From: an uncultured Prevotellaceae bacterium
GTDB lineage: Bacteria > Bacteroidota > Bacteroidia > Bacteroidales > Bacteroidaceae
DNA length: 64,000 nt
Assembly (NCBI GenBank): GCA_946534585.1
Contig: CAMNCV010000137.1
Coordinates: forward strand, 1 to 64,000
Direction of reading: 5' to 3'
A program made the translations under genes and the position numbers. Of the stretch, positions 8,601 through 16,685 are shown piece after piece. Each line of letters begins with the position of its first letter. The first letter of the stretch is position 1. The notes under the pieces are model-generated. The model worked only from the letters and a program-made list of their open reading frames with translations. It did not search any database and was not told the origin of the DNA.

Positions 8601-9185
8601 TTATTTCTTGTCTTTGTAAACGTTGTATGCTTGCTGTACTGCGCGCAGGAATGAGCGTGACGTAATGGTAGATGCCGTGATAGCATCAATCTCTCCACCA
8701 TCCTTGGATACAGTGAGGTTTGCCGTACCGGGATTCTTACCTATAATGCTTGAGTTGGCAGTGCCACCGCCATTCTCTTGCGTTTGGAACCATTTGTCGG
8801 CTTTTGCACCAAGTCCAGGCGTCTCAGTTGTCTCAAGTATGGTGTACCCCAAAATATCACCCGCCTCGTTGAAACCTACAAGTACAGTGAGATTTCCACC
8901 GAAACCGTTAGGGTCTGTTGATTGTATGGCAGTGCCCTTATCAGTTTTGTATGCTATGTATGCTAGTTCCTTGCCATCAACTACGCGTTTGATAGTGTCT
9001 GTATTCTCAATCTTGCACTTGCCGCACATCACCTGCTCAATACCAGCATTTAATGCTTGGTCTGCAGCCTGCTGACGCGGAGCGGCTGTGAGATTGTTGA
9101 CATAAGCGAGGATACCACCGCAAAGTACTGCCACTGTAGTCAGTACTCCTACCATGTTAGGCAGGTTGGATTTCAATTTCTGCAT
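8601..9185 (-). CDS. rnfG: Rnf electron transport complex subunit G (FMN-binding)
   Basis: The listed ORF starts at 9272, but the ATG at 9185 (MQKLKSNLPNMVGVLTTVAV) is preceded by a GGGAGGA sequence and avoids overlap with rnfD, giving 194 residues. One membrane helix near the N-terminus anchors a periplasmic FMN-binding domain. DAITASTITS matches the flavinylation motif, whose Thr carries FMN through a phosphoester bond, and GLGAKADKWF is also characteristic. It transfers electrons across the membrane with RnfD. Confidence 0.93.
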   Translation of the reverse strand: MQKLKSNLPNMVGVLTTVAVLCGGILAYVNNLTAAPRQQAADQALNAGIEQVMCGKCKIENTDTIKRVVDGKELAYIAYKTDKGTAIQSTDPNGFGGNLTVLVGFNEAGDILGYTILETTETPGLGAKADKWFQTQENGGGTANSSIIGKNPGTANLTVSKDGGEIDAITASTITSRSFLRAVQQAYNVYKDKK

Positions 9186-9204
9186 ATCTGTTGTCCTCCC
9201 TTGA

Positions 9205-10206
9205 TTATTTTGCAAGCACCTCGCCGAAGCGCTTTGGTTTAACGTAAGTGTTGATGAGTGGCGTAAACGCATTCATTATAAGTATGGCGAATGACATGCC
9301 TTCTGGATAAGCGCCCCAGTTACGGATGATAATGGTCAGTACACCGATACTCACGCCGTAGATAATCTGACCTTTATGAGTCATAGGCGATGTCACGTAG
9401 TCAGTAGCCATGAAGATGGCACCAAGCATCAGACCGCCAGACAGAATAACCTGTACAGGGTTGGCATATACGGGATTTGCAAGGTGCATAATTCCAGATA
9501 TCACAAACACTGTGGCGATGATGCTTACAGGAATGTGCCATGTGATTATCTTCTTCCAGAGCATGAAGCATAAACCCAGTAACAGAGCTATGGCGCATAC
9601 TTCGCCGATTGTGCCTGCACCCATATTGTTTACGTTGGTCACTCCGAAAAGCATATCCATTGCAGAAGGCATCTTTTCAAGTACAGATGCATCTCCGCTT
9701 TTTATTGCCTGCTTCATTATGGCAAGCGGGGTTGCGCCAGTAGTGGCATCTGTATATGCTGTCAACTGTCCTTCTATTGGCCATGAGGTCATAGCTGTAG
9801 GAAAGCTGACAAGTAGGAAACAACGTCCTACAAGCGCAGGGTTGAAAGGATTCTGACCGATACCTCCGAATGTCATCTTGCCTACGCCGATTGCTATCAA
9901 TGCACCTACAATTATCATCCACAAAGGGAAGTTAGATGGAAGGTTCATTCCGAGCAACAGACCAGTTACGATGGCAGAGCCGTCAAGCAATGTAGGCTCG
10001 CGCTTCAACAGAGCCTTGCATATAGCCCACTCGAAAAAGACGCAGGCTGCCACACTCATCAGACAGACGATGAACGAGCCGAGTCCGAAGAAGTAGAACG
10101 ACGCGAGCAATGCTGGCAGCAATGCGATAACTACGCCGTACATGTTCTTCTCCACAGAGTCGGTGCCGTGAGCGTGGGGTGATTGAGAAACAATTAGATT
10201 TCCCAT
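9205..10206 (-). CDS. rnfD: Rnf electron transport complex subunit D (FMN-binding)
   Basis: A 333-residue membrane protein of the NqrB/RnfD family. The N-terminus (MGNLIVSQSPHAHGTDSVEKNMYGVVIALLPA) is typical. DATTGATPLA is the motif whose Thr normally carries covalent FMN. Multiple hydrophobic helices follow and GGIGQNPFNPALVGRCFLL is conserved in the family. There are 99 nt between rnfC and rnfD, longer than the other gaps in the operon, with no clear terminator or promoter. Confidence 0.95.
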   Translation of the reverse strand: MGNLIVSQSPHAHGTDSVEKNMYGVVIALLPALLASFYFFGLGSFIVCLMSVAACVFFEWAICKALLKREPTLLDGSAIVTGLLLGMNLPSNFPLWMIIVGALIAIGVGKMTFGGIGQNPFNPALVGRCFLLVSFPTAMTSWPIEGQLTAYTDATTGATPLAIMKQAIKSGDASVLEKMPSAMDMLFGVTNVNNMGAGTIGEVCAIALLLGLCFMLWKKIITWHIPVSIIATVFVISGIMHLANPVYANPVQVILSGGLMLGAIFMATDYVTSPMTHKGQIIYGVSIGVLTIIIRNWGAYPEGMSFAILIMNAFTPLINTYVKPKRFGEVLAK

Positions 10207-10305
10207 GATTTCTATTTTATGAATTATGTGTATTATTTTTATTAACTGATTGCAAGATATGTGTTCTGATTACGCATATCAGGCATTGTAACTTGACCTT
10301 TCGTG

Positions 10306-11871
10306 TTATTTTGGCCATCCTGCTGGTATGACGGCAGGCTTAGGACCTGTGATTATCTCTGGTATTGGATTTTGCTTTGGTCCAGAGAAATCAATGTCAG
10401 TAGGCTCAATGAAAGGCTTCGGTGCTGTCCACATAGGTTTCTTGTCACCACTCTTTTCAGCTGACGCATTGCTCTTTGCAGGTGCTGCGGCTGGCTTGGC
10501 TGCAGCAGGCGCTGGAGCCGTACGACTACGGATAATGCCCATTACCGTAGCTTTGCCCTTGCGTATGTCGTCAAGCAGTGGACGATGAGCAGGACAGGTG
10601 AACTGGCATGAACCGCACTCTATGCATGTGGTGATGTCCTCTTTCTCCATTAAGTCCCACTTTTCCATTATCGTGCCCTTTGCAAGTAGGAAAGGTTCAA
10701 GTCCCATTGGACATACGCTGACGCATTTTGCACAACGTATGCAAGGCTGAGGTTCTTTGCGCTTGGCATCGTCACCACTGAGTATTGTGATTGAGTTTTG
10801 TCCTTTTCCCACAGTGACTTCAAGCGATGGTACTGCACGTCCCATCATAGGACCGCCGGCCAATACCTTGTTGTCGCCCTCAGGCAATCCACCGCAGAGG
10901 TTTATCAGTTCACCAAAAGAGGTGCCCATACGCACAAGATAGTTGCTTGGCTTTGTCAGCTTTTTGCCAGTTACCGTTGTGTAACGTTCAAACAGAGGCT
11001 TGCGCTTCATTACAGCCTCGTAGATAGCCACAGCCGTGCCTGCATTCTGTACTACAGCACCTACACTGATAGGCAATGCTGGTGGTGCTGGTACCTGACG
11101 CCCGATTACTGCGTCAATGAGTTGCTTTTCTCCGCCTTGTGGATATTTCTTCTGCAATGGTACCACTTCGATGTTAGTGATACCACGACGCTGCAGTTTT
11201 TCTGTGATTGTCTTTATGGCCTCAGGCTTGTTATCTTCAATGCCGATGTAACCCTTGTTGACTTTTACTGCGGCCATAACAAGTTTCAGACCCTCAATCA
11301 GTTCGTTTGGCTTCTCCATCATCAGACGATAGTCGGAGGTGATATATGGCTCACATTCTACACCATTGATGATGACGCACTCTGCCTTAGAGCCAGGAGG
11401 AGGCATCAGTTTTACGTGGGTTGGGAAACATGCGCCACCCATACCTACAATGCCGGCATATTTTATGCGGTTGATAATCTCATCAGGTGACAGTTCTGGG
11501 TGTTCTTCCAAACGCTCCAGTTTCTCGGAACGGTCAATGCTTTCTTCCCATATATTGCCTTCGCCTTCGCGCTGAACGATGATGCCAGGCTTCATGGCAC
11601 CTGATACGTCAAGCACGTCGCCGACTTTTATTACTGTACCTGATATTGATGAGAATATGTTGGCTGATACGAAACCGCCAGCCTCTGCAATCATCGTGCC
11701 CACCTTTACCTTGTCGCCTTCTTTGACGATGGCTTTGGCAGGTGCTCCGATGTGCTGGCTGAGAGAATACACAGCCTGCTTAGGTAATGGCGCAGGTCGC
11801 GTGACGGCATCGTTGCTCAGCTTGTTCTCATCAGGGTGAATACCACCTATTCTGAATGTTTTTGTTTTCAT
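10306..11871 (-). CDS. rnfC: Rnf electron transport complex subunit C with an added tail
   Basis: A 521-residue peripheral subunit. The order is an N-terminal barrel-sandwich region, a flavin/NADH-binding region of the complex I 51-kDa type (GVVGMGGACFPTHVKL, VIINGVECEPYITSDYRL), an SLBB region, and two [4Fe-4S] motifs, CIRCAKCVSVCP (about 376) and CIECGSCQFTCP (about 417). It would take electrons to or from NAD. After an Ala/Pro/Lys-rich linker it ends in a tail containing IDFSGPKQNPIPEI and GPKPAVIP. The same tail ends RnfB, 47 nt upstream of this gene. Typical RnfC proteins do not, to my knowledge, share a tail with RnfB. Confidence 0.95.
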   Translation of the reverse strand: MKTKTFRIGGIHPDENKLSNDAVTRPAPLPKQAVYSLSQHIGAPAKAIVKEGDKVKVGTMIAEAGGFVSANIFSSISGTVIKVGDVLDVSGAMKPGIIVQREGEGNIWEESIDRSEKLERLEEHPELSPDEIINRIKYAGIVGMGGACFPTHVKLMPPPGSKAECVIINGVECEPYITSDYRLMMEKPNELIEGLKLVMAAVKVNKGYIGIEDNKPEAIKTITEKLQRRGITNIEVVPLQKKYPQGGEKQLIDAVIGRQVPAPPALPISVGAVVQNAGTAVAIYEAVMKRKPLFERYTTVTGKKLTKPSNYLVRMGTSFGELINLCGGLPEGDNKVLAGGPMMGRAVPSLEVTVGKGQNSITILSGDDAKRKEPQPCIRCAKCVSVCPMGLEPFLLAKGTIMEKWDLMEKEDITTCIECGSCQFTCPAHRPLLDDIRKGKATVMGIIRSRTAPAPAAAKPAAAPAKSNASAEKSGDKKPMWTAPKPFIEPTDIDFSGPKQNPIPEIITGPKPAVIPAGWPK

Positions 11872-11918
11872 TTGTATTGATTGAAAAGTTGTTTCTTTTG
11901 TTGAATAGTATCGGCTCT

Positions 11919-12422
11919 TTATGCCTTTGCCCAGTTCGTGGGTATGATAGCAGGCTTAGGTCCGTGCTTTATTTCAGGCACAGGATTCTGTTTCGGACCA
12001 GAGAAGTCGATGTTTGGTGTGACGAAAGGTTTTGGGTCAGTAGTCATAGGCTTCAACACCGCAGGCGCTGCAGGCTTTTTTTCTGATTTAGCAGGTGCCG
12101 ATGATGAAGTTTCCGCAGGTGCATCGTTGCCTCCAGCAGCAAGGATTGCAGTAATCTGATCCATTACTTCGGCACCTCCTACAGGACAACTTAGTCCGTC
12201 TGTGGTTCCCTTTTCTGTAGCGGCCTTTACCAGTGCAGCAGCGAAACCAGGGCAACCTGGGAAACCGCAGCCGCCACAATTGGCTTGAGGCAGAATTGCA
12301 GCAATCTGTCCGATGCGTGGATCTTCTTCTACAGCAAATTTCTGAGCGCAGAAATAAAGTATCAGTGATGCCACGACTGCAATGATGCCAAGGGTAATTA
12401 CTGATGATAATATTAAGCTCAT
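11919..12422 (-). CDS. rnfB: Rnf electron transport complex subunit B, short form
   Basis: A 167-residue protein with an N-terminal membrane helix and the first Fe-S domain (Cys49, Cys52, Cys57 in ANCGGCGFPGCPGF, and Cys79 in CPVGG). RnfB proteins normally continue with at least two ferredoxin-type [4Fe-4S] motifs; none is present here. An Ala/Pro/Lys linker instead leads to a tail (about 131-167) with NIDFSGPKQNPVPEI and GPKPAIIP, nearly identical to the RnfC tail. The stop is clean, no ferredoxin motif is visible in the 47 nt before rnfC, and nothing suggests a frameshift. It would normally be the entry point for ferredoxin electrons. Confidence 0.9.
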   Translation of the reverse strand: MSLILSSVITLGIIAVVASLILYFCAQKFAVEEDPRIGQIAAILPQANCGGCGFPGCPGFAAALVKAATEKGTTDGLSCPVGGAEVMDQITAILAAGGNDAPAETSSSAPAKSEKKPAAPAVLKPMTTDPKPFVTPNIDFSGPKQNPVPEIKHGPKPAIIPTNWAKA

Positions 12423-12475
12423 AATGAAATAATTAGTTATTTAGTTTTGTAATATTTGTTGTTTTGTAGTTCAGT

Positions 12476-12886
12476 TTATTCCAGATAGAAAGTCAGTTCT
12501 CGTTCTATTCTCGACCTCATCACATACAATAAAATATAATAAGGTATGAGTATGGCTACTCCAGCGAGTGCGCTGGTCAGTTCATTGTTTGTTATCTTCA
12601 GCGTGATAGCAATGGTGATGAGTATCAGTGCCAGTGGTATCACAAATGCCATCAATACGGCTTTCATGCCTACGGATTGTGCAGCCATTACGGTAACTTC
12701 GTTGCCTACTTGTCTTGCTATACCGTCTGTGCAATGCACGTCAATAATTTTCTCCTTGCTTTCAGCCGAACTGCAGTAGGATGCGACCTTACAACTTGAA
12801 CACGCACTATGTTGGACGATGCGTACGCGCACCATCTCCCCGTCGATGCTGTCTATGACACCAGTATGCGTTATGATTTCGCTCAT
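12476..12886 (-). CDS. RseC/SoxR-reducing-system family protein
   Basis: The listed ORF runs from 13060, but the homologous part starts at the ATG at 12886 (MSEIITHTGVIDSIDGEMVRVRIVQ), giving 136 residues. A cysteine cluster HSACSSCKVASYC precedes two membrane helices (VLMAFVIPLALILITIAITL and ALAGVAILIPYYILLYVM). This is the RseC-type architecture often found with rnf/rsx genes. It is the first gene of the operon, 53 nt upstream of rnfB. A role in assembly or redox maintenance of the complex is an inference. Confidence 0.85.
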   Translation of the reverse strand: MSEIITHTGVIDSIDGEMVRVRIVQHSACSSCKVASYCSSAESKEKIIDVHCTDGIARQVGNEVTVMAAQSVGMKAVLMAFVIPLALILITIAITLKITNNELTSALAGVAILIPYYILLYVMRSRIERELTFYLE

Positions 12887-13005
12887 AGTATTCCAGTTAA
12901 GGAAACAAGGTTTGTGTCCCTCAATGCCGGACTTAGGTCTTCTTCTTCTTGGATTTGTATTGCTTGTGCAACTGACACATAATTGTAATGTGGAGATTGC
13001 AATTG

Positions 13006-13037
13006 CAAAAGTAACAATATATTTTGGAAAAAACAAA
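13006..13037 (-). promoter_or_regulatory. Promoter of the rseC-rnfBCDGEA operon
   Basis: On the minus strand TTTG (13037-13034), a 20-nt spacer and TACTTTTG (13013-13006) fit the Bacteroidetes consensus. Transcription would start about 115 nt before the RseC-family ATG. The pyk promoter faces the other way about 60 nt further on. Confidence 0.65.
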
Positions 13038-13094
13038 ATTATTCGTAAAAAAACAATCATAAATATTAAAATTTCGCATATTTTAGCAAATTAT

Positions 13095-13126
13095 TTTGTT
13101 TTTTGCAGGAAAAAAATGTATCTTTG
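13095..13126 (+). promoter_or_regulatory. Promoter of pyk
   Basis: TTTG at 13095-13098, a 20-nt spacer and TATCTTTG at 13119-13126, about 40 nt before the pyk ATG. This matches the -33/-7 consensus well. Confidence 0.75.
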
Positions 13127-13165
13127 CATCCAAATTGCATCTAATAAGGAAAAACAAAAACATTT

Positions 13166-14599
13166 ATGAAACAGACGAAGATAGTAGCATCAGTTAGTGA
13201 CCTGCGTTGTGAGGTTGATTTTATCAAACAATTGTATGAGGCTGGCGTAAATGTGATACGCATGAATACTGCCCACGCTACGCCTGAAGGATTGAAGAAG
13301 ATAATAAACAACGTACGCGCGGTTTCGCCACACCTTGGTATTCTTATTGATACGAAGGGACCTGAGGTTCGTACTACTGGTGCTGAAGCCCCGATAGATT
13401 ATAAGACGGGTGAGAAAGTCTGTATCATTGGTAAGCCAGAACAAGATACGGCGCATGATGTGATATGCCTGTCGTATGGTGATATCTGTAAGGATGTAAA
13501 GGTGGGGGATGATATTCTATTTGATGATGGCGAACTCGATATGCGTGTCATAGGCAATGATGGCGAGAAACTTACCGTGGAGGTGATGAACGATGGCAAG
13601 TTGGGTTCGCATAAGTCTGTGAATGTTCCGGGGGAGCATATAGACCTGCCAGCGTTGACAGAAAAAGACAAGCGCAACATATTGCTTGCGATAGAAGAGG
13701 ATATTGACTTCATAGCACACTCTTTCGTGCGCTCGAAGGAAGACCTTATGGAGGTGCAGAAAATACTTGACGAGCATAATTCTGATATTAAGATTATCTC
13801 AAAGATTGAGAATCAGGAGGGTGTAGATAATATAGATGAGATACTTGATCACTGCTATGGTATAATGGTGGCTCGTGGAGATTTGGGCATAGAGATTCCT
13901 GCAGAAAAGATACCCGGCATACAGCGCATGATAATCAAGAAGTGCGTGTTCAGGAAGAAGCCTGTCATCGTTGCTACCCAGATGCTGCATACTATGATTA
14001 AGAACCCGCGTCCTACGCGTGCGGAGGTCAGTGATATCGCAAGTGCAGTATTCCATAATACTGATGCCCTGATGCTTTCAGGTGAGACAGCAAGCGGTGC
14101 ATACCCAATAGAGGCCGTAAAGACTATGGCTAAGATAGCAGAGCAGGCAGAGGCAGACCGCCGCTTGCACCTGCCAAAGGTTGACGTTGACGGTGCAGAC
14201 ACCAATCTGCGTGACTTCCTTTGTAAGGCAGCGATAGAGACGACGGCGAAACTTGGCGTAAAGTGTATCCTTACCGATTCTGGTACGGGCGATGATGCTC
14301 GCACGCTTGCCGCTTACCGCGGACCACAACCTATCGTTGCCATCTGCAAGAGGGAGAAACTGCAACGCTGGCTTGCCTTGTCGTATGGAGTCATTGCTAC
14401 TTATCCTAAGCAGGACGAACTGGAGCGTATGTTCTACAACGTGGTAAAAGACCTTCATAAGAAGGGCATGGTGTCACTTGACGATAAGGTGACCTATCTC
14501 TCTGGTCACATGAATATAGGTATATCTGATAAGTCGGCAGGCGTATCAATGCTTGAGGTCAACACCGTGAGTGAGGTGTTTGCTAATTATGAGAACTAA
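13166..14599 (+). CDS. pyk: Pyruvate kinase
   Basis: A 477-residue glycolytic enzyme that makes pyruvate and ATP from phosphoenolpyruvate and ADP. The N-terminal barrel shows VIRMNTAHATPE, LIDTKGPEVRT, KIISKIENQEGVDN with the catalytic Lys, and GIMVARGDLGIEIP, the metal/active-site signature. PVIVATQMLHTM and MLSGETASGAYP follow, then a C-terminal regulatory-type domain ending in NTVSEVFANYEN. Length and motifs are normal. It has its own promoter and is followed 42 nt later by an rluA-family gene. Confidence 0.97.
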   Translation: MKQTKIVASVSDLRCEVDFIKQLYEAGVNVIRMNTAHATPEGLKKIINNVRAVSPHLGILIDTKGPEVRTTGAEAPIDYKTGEKVCIIGKPEQDTAHDVICLSYGDICKDVKVGDDILFDDGELDMRVIGNDGEKLTVEVMNDGKLGSHKSVNVPGEHIDLPALTEKDKRNILLAIEEDIDFIAHSFVRSKEDLMEVQKILDEHNSDIKIISKIENQEGVDNIDEILDHCYGIMVARGDLGIEIPAEKIPGIQRMIIKKCVFRKKPVIVATQMLHTMIKNPRPTRAEVSDIASAVFHNTDALMLSGETASGAYPIEAVKTMAKIAEQAEADRRLHLPKVDVDGADTNLRDFLCKAAIETTAKLGVKCILTDSGTGDDARTLAAYRGPQPIVAICKREKLQRWLALSYGVIATYPKQDELERMFYNVVKDLHKKGMVSLDDKVTYLSGHMNIGISDKSAGVSMLEVNTVSEVFANYEN

Positions 14600-14641
14600 A
14601 AAGAATGCTTCGGAACACAGATTGTAGATATATTATAAATA

Positions 14642-15538
14642 ATGTATAATCCGAGACTCAGGGAATATAAACAATACGAAGTTGACAGAGATGTGCCACT
14701 GTTGGAATATCTCCTGACTACGTTGCCTGGTAGCCGCAGTAAGATTAAGAGCACCTTGCAGGGACGCGGCATCAAGGTCAATGGTAAGATGGTGACGCAG
14801 TTTGATTATGAACTGCATAAGGGAGACAAGGTCAGCGTGAGTCAGTCAAAGCAGAATGATACGTTCAAGAGCCGCTATGTCAGCATCGTATATGAAGACC
14901 AGTATATAATAGTAATAGAGAAAAAGCCCGGTATATTATCGATGGCTGCGGGTCATTCGTCGTTAAACGTAAAGACCGTGCTTGACGAGTATTTCAGGAG
15001 AACACGCCAGTCGTGTCGCGCTCATGTAGTGCATCGTCTTGACCGAGATACAAGTGGCTTGATGATTTATGCAAAGGATATTGAGACTGAGCAGATACTG
15101 GAACACGAATGGCATGATATAGTTTTTGATCGCCGCTATGTTGCATTATGTTCAGGAGAATATGAGGAACAGACAGGAACTGTGGCAAACTGGCTGAAAG
15201 ATAATAAGTCATACGTGACGTATTCATCGCCCGTGGATAATGGTGGCAAATATGCCGTTACTCATTATTGGGTGCTTGACAGTTCGCTGGAACATAGTCT
15301 CGTGGAGTTTAAACTTGAGACGGGACGTAAGAACCAGATACGCGTACACTCTGCCGATATGGGGCATCCCGTGTGTGGCGATGTGAAGTATGGCAATGGC
15401 GACAGCCCGTTGCATCGTCTGTGCCTACATGCTTATGTGCTGTGTTTCTACCACCCCGTAACGCATAGGCCAATGGAGTTTTCATTGCCTATCCCTCCAC
15501 AGTTTAAGGAAGTAATAAACAAAGAAAAGAAGAAATGA
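14642..15538 (+). CDS. RluA-family RNA pseudouridine synthase
   Basis: A 298-residue protein. An S4 RNA-binding domain is seen at about residues 17-68 (VPLLEYLLTTLPGSRSKIKS, GIKVNGKMV). The catalytic domain contains HRLDRDTSGLMIYAKD with the catalytic Asp (about Asp135), and ETGRKNQIRVH and GHPVCGDVKYG near the end. It converts uridine to pseudouridine in rRNA or tRNA; which position is modified cannot be read here. The last bases overlap the start of the small membrane protein gene (ATGA). Confidence 0.93.
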   Translation: MYNPRLREYKQYEVDRDVPLLEYLLTTLPGSRSKIKSTLQGRGIKVNGKMVTQFDYELHKGDKVSVSQSKQNDTFKSRYVSIVYEDQYIIVIEKKPGILSMAAGHSSLNVKTVLDEYFRRTRQSCRAHVVHRLDRDTSGLMIYAKDIETEQILEHEWHDIVFDRRYVALCSGEYEEQTGTVANWLKDNKSYVTYSSPVDNGGKYAVTHYWVLDSSLEHSLVEFKLETGRKNQIRVHSADMGHPVCGDVKYGNGDSPLHRLCLHAYVLCFYHPVTHRPMEFSLPIPPQFKEVINKEKKK

Positions 15539-15693
15539 ACGAACTGACTTACTATGCTTTGGCCATAGTGGCCATAATAATTGCTGTCATCCTGCTGAAA
15601 CGCTTTGTAGGATGCCTTTTCCGTATTATAGTAACGGTAGTACTTATGGCAATATTGGGTGCTATATATTATTATGTGAAATTTGGAAATTAA
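15535..15693 (+). CDS. Small membrane protein (52 residues)
   Basis: An ORF too short for the supplied track. It starts with an ATG inside the rluA-family stop (ATGA overlap, a sign of translational coupling) and ends with TAA at 15691-15693. The sequence MNELTYYALAIVAIIIAVIL followed by a short basic link and a second hydrophobic stretch (VTVVLMAILGAIYYY) predicts two membrane helices. It fills the gap between two tightly packed genes, which supports its being real. No family is recognised. Confidence 0.65.
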   Translation: MNELTYYALAIVAIIIAVILLKRFVGCLFRIIVTVVLMAILGAIYYYVKFGN

Positions 15694-15701
15694 ATGAAAA
15701 T

Positions 15702-16358
15702 ATGAAAAAGTTATTTATAATACTGTTTGCACTTTGTGGCATACTCACAGTGAATGCACAGGGCAAATATACCAAACCTCAGGATATGACAGTACAGGAT
15801 GAGAAGCCTCGTCGTGGATTGTTCGATAAGGATAAAACTCCTATTGACAAGAAGTATCTTGAGGGAGCATGTCCTATGGTCGGCAATAGGATCGTATGGC
15901 AGAAATACTTCTATGCGGATGATCTGACTGCTAAGGAGATATATGACATTATATTGCCGTTTTTACAGAGAATGGCAAAGGAGAAAGGACAGACGGAGAA
16001 GAGTAAAGTGGCTGTGGTAAATGAAGAGGAACATCAGATAGGTGCGCGCTTCGTAGAGAAGCTTGTCTTTCAGAATAGTCCACTGTCGCTTGACCAGGCG
16101 GAGTTCGCTTATCAACTGCTCGTGTACTGTATAGACGGACGTTGTGAGGTCGTAATGACCAATATGAGTTATATCTATGAGGCAGACCGCGCAGGCGGCG
16201 GACAATTTCCTGCAGAGGATATGCTTTCTGATGATAACGCACTTAACAAGAAGAAAGATGGCTTTCACGTAGGTGGATACAAGAAATTCCGTATGAAGAC
16301 CATAGACCGTAAGGATGAAATATTCCGTAATATTGCTAATGCTCTTAAAAAAGAATAA
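15702..16358 (+). CDS. Secreted DUF4468-like protein
   Basis: The track extends this ORF upstream to 15612, but the ATG at 15702 begins a clear signal peptide (MKKLFIILFALCGILTVNAQ), giving 218 residues, 8 nt after the small membrane protein. The body has alternating strands and helices (IVWQKYFYADDLTAKEIYD, GARFVEKLVFQNSPLSLDQAEFAYQLLVYC), resembling the DUF4468/TBP-like secreted proteins of Bacteroidetes. The function is unknown; envelope location is inferred from the signal peptide. Confidence 0.65.
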   Translation: MKKLFIILFALCGILTVNAQGKYTKPQDMTVQDEKPRRGLFDKDKTPIDKKYLEGACPMVGNRIVWQKYFYADDLTAKEIYDIILPFLQRMAKEKGQTEKSKVAVVNEEEHQIGARFVEKLVFQNSPLSLDQAEFAYQLLVYCIDGRCEVVMTNMSYIYEADRAGGGQFPAEDMLSDDNALNKKKDGFHVGGYKKFRMKTIDRKDEIFRNIANALKKE

Positions 16359-16376
16359 TGCCAACGATACGCAGTC

Positions 16377-16634
16377 ATGGTAGTAGAAGAAGGAACAATA
16401 GAGGTGCGTCATCGCCGCAGATATGGTAAGGATGACGAACCACAGGACATAGTATTTAAGATACGTCAGATACTCAACTGGACTTTTATCATAGTGGGTA
16501 TCATCGGTATAGCACTTTACACGTATGGCGTGTGGTACAGAAGTAATACCCGGTTTGAAATGATGGGCATTGTGGTAGTGGTCATCGCTGTGGTGGTTAA
16601 GATGTCAGAGTGTATGCTTCGATTGAAAAAGTAG
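16377..16634 (+). CDS. Small membrane protein (85 residues)
   Basis: A basic N-terminus (EVRHRRRYGKDDE) is followed by two hydrophobic segments, WTFIIVGIIGIALYTYGVW and MGIVVVVIAVVVKM. The gene is 18 nt after the DUF4468-like gene and about 50 nt before the porin gene in the same direction, so it is likely part of the same transcript. No functional family is recognised. Confidence 0.65.
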   Translation: MVVEEGTIEVRHRRRYGKDDEPQDIVFKIRQILNWTFIIVGIIGIALYTYGVWYRSNTRFEMMGIVVVVIAVVVKMSECMLRLKK

Positions 16635-16685
16635 TAAGTAATAACAGATAATACAATAACAACGAGGAGAACAATCCCGCTTTAG

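Noticed and set aside
8003-8665. 220-residue plus-strand ORF
   Set aside because: It is antisense to rnfE and part of rnfG; the minus-strand genes have clear homology and operon context.
11919-12422. RnfB as a frameshifted remnant
   Set aside because: The tail has a real, conserved sequence that matches RnfC, and the stop is clean, so a designed short form is more likely than decay.
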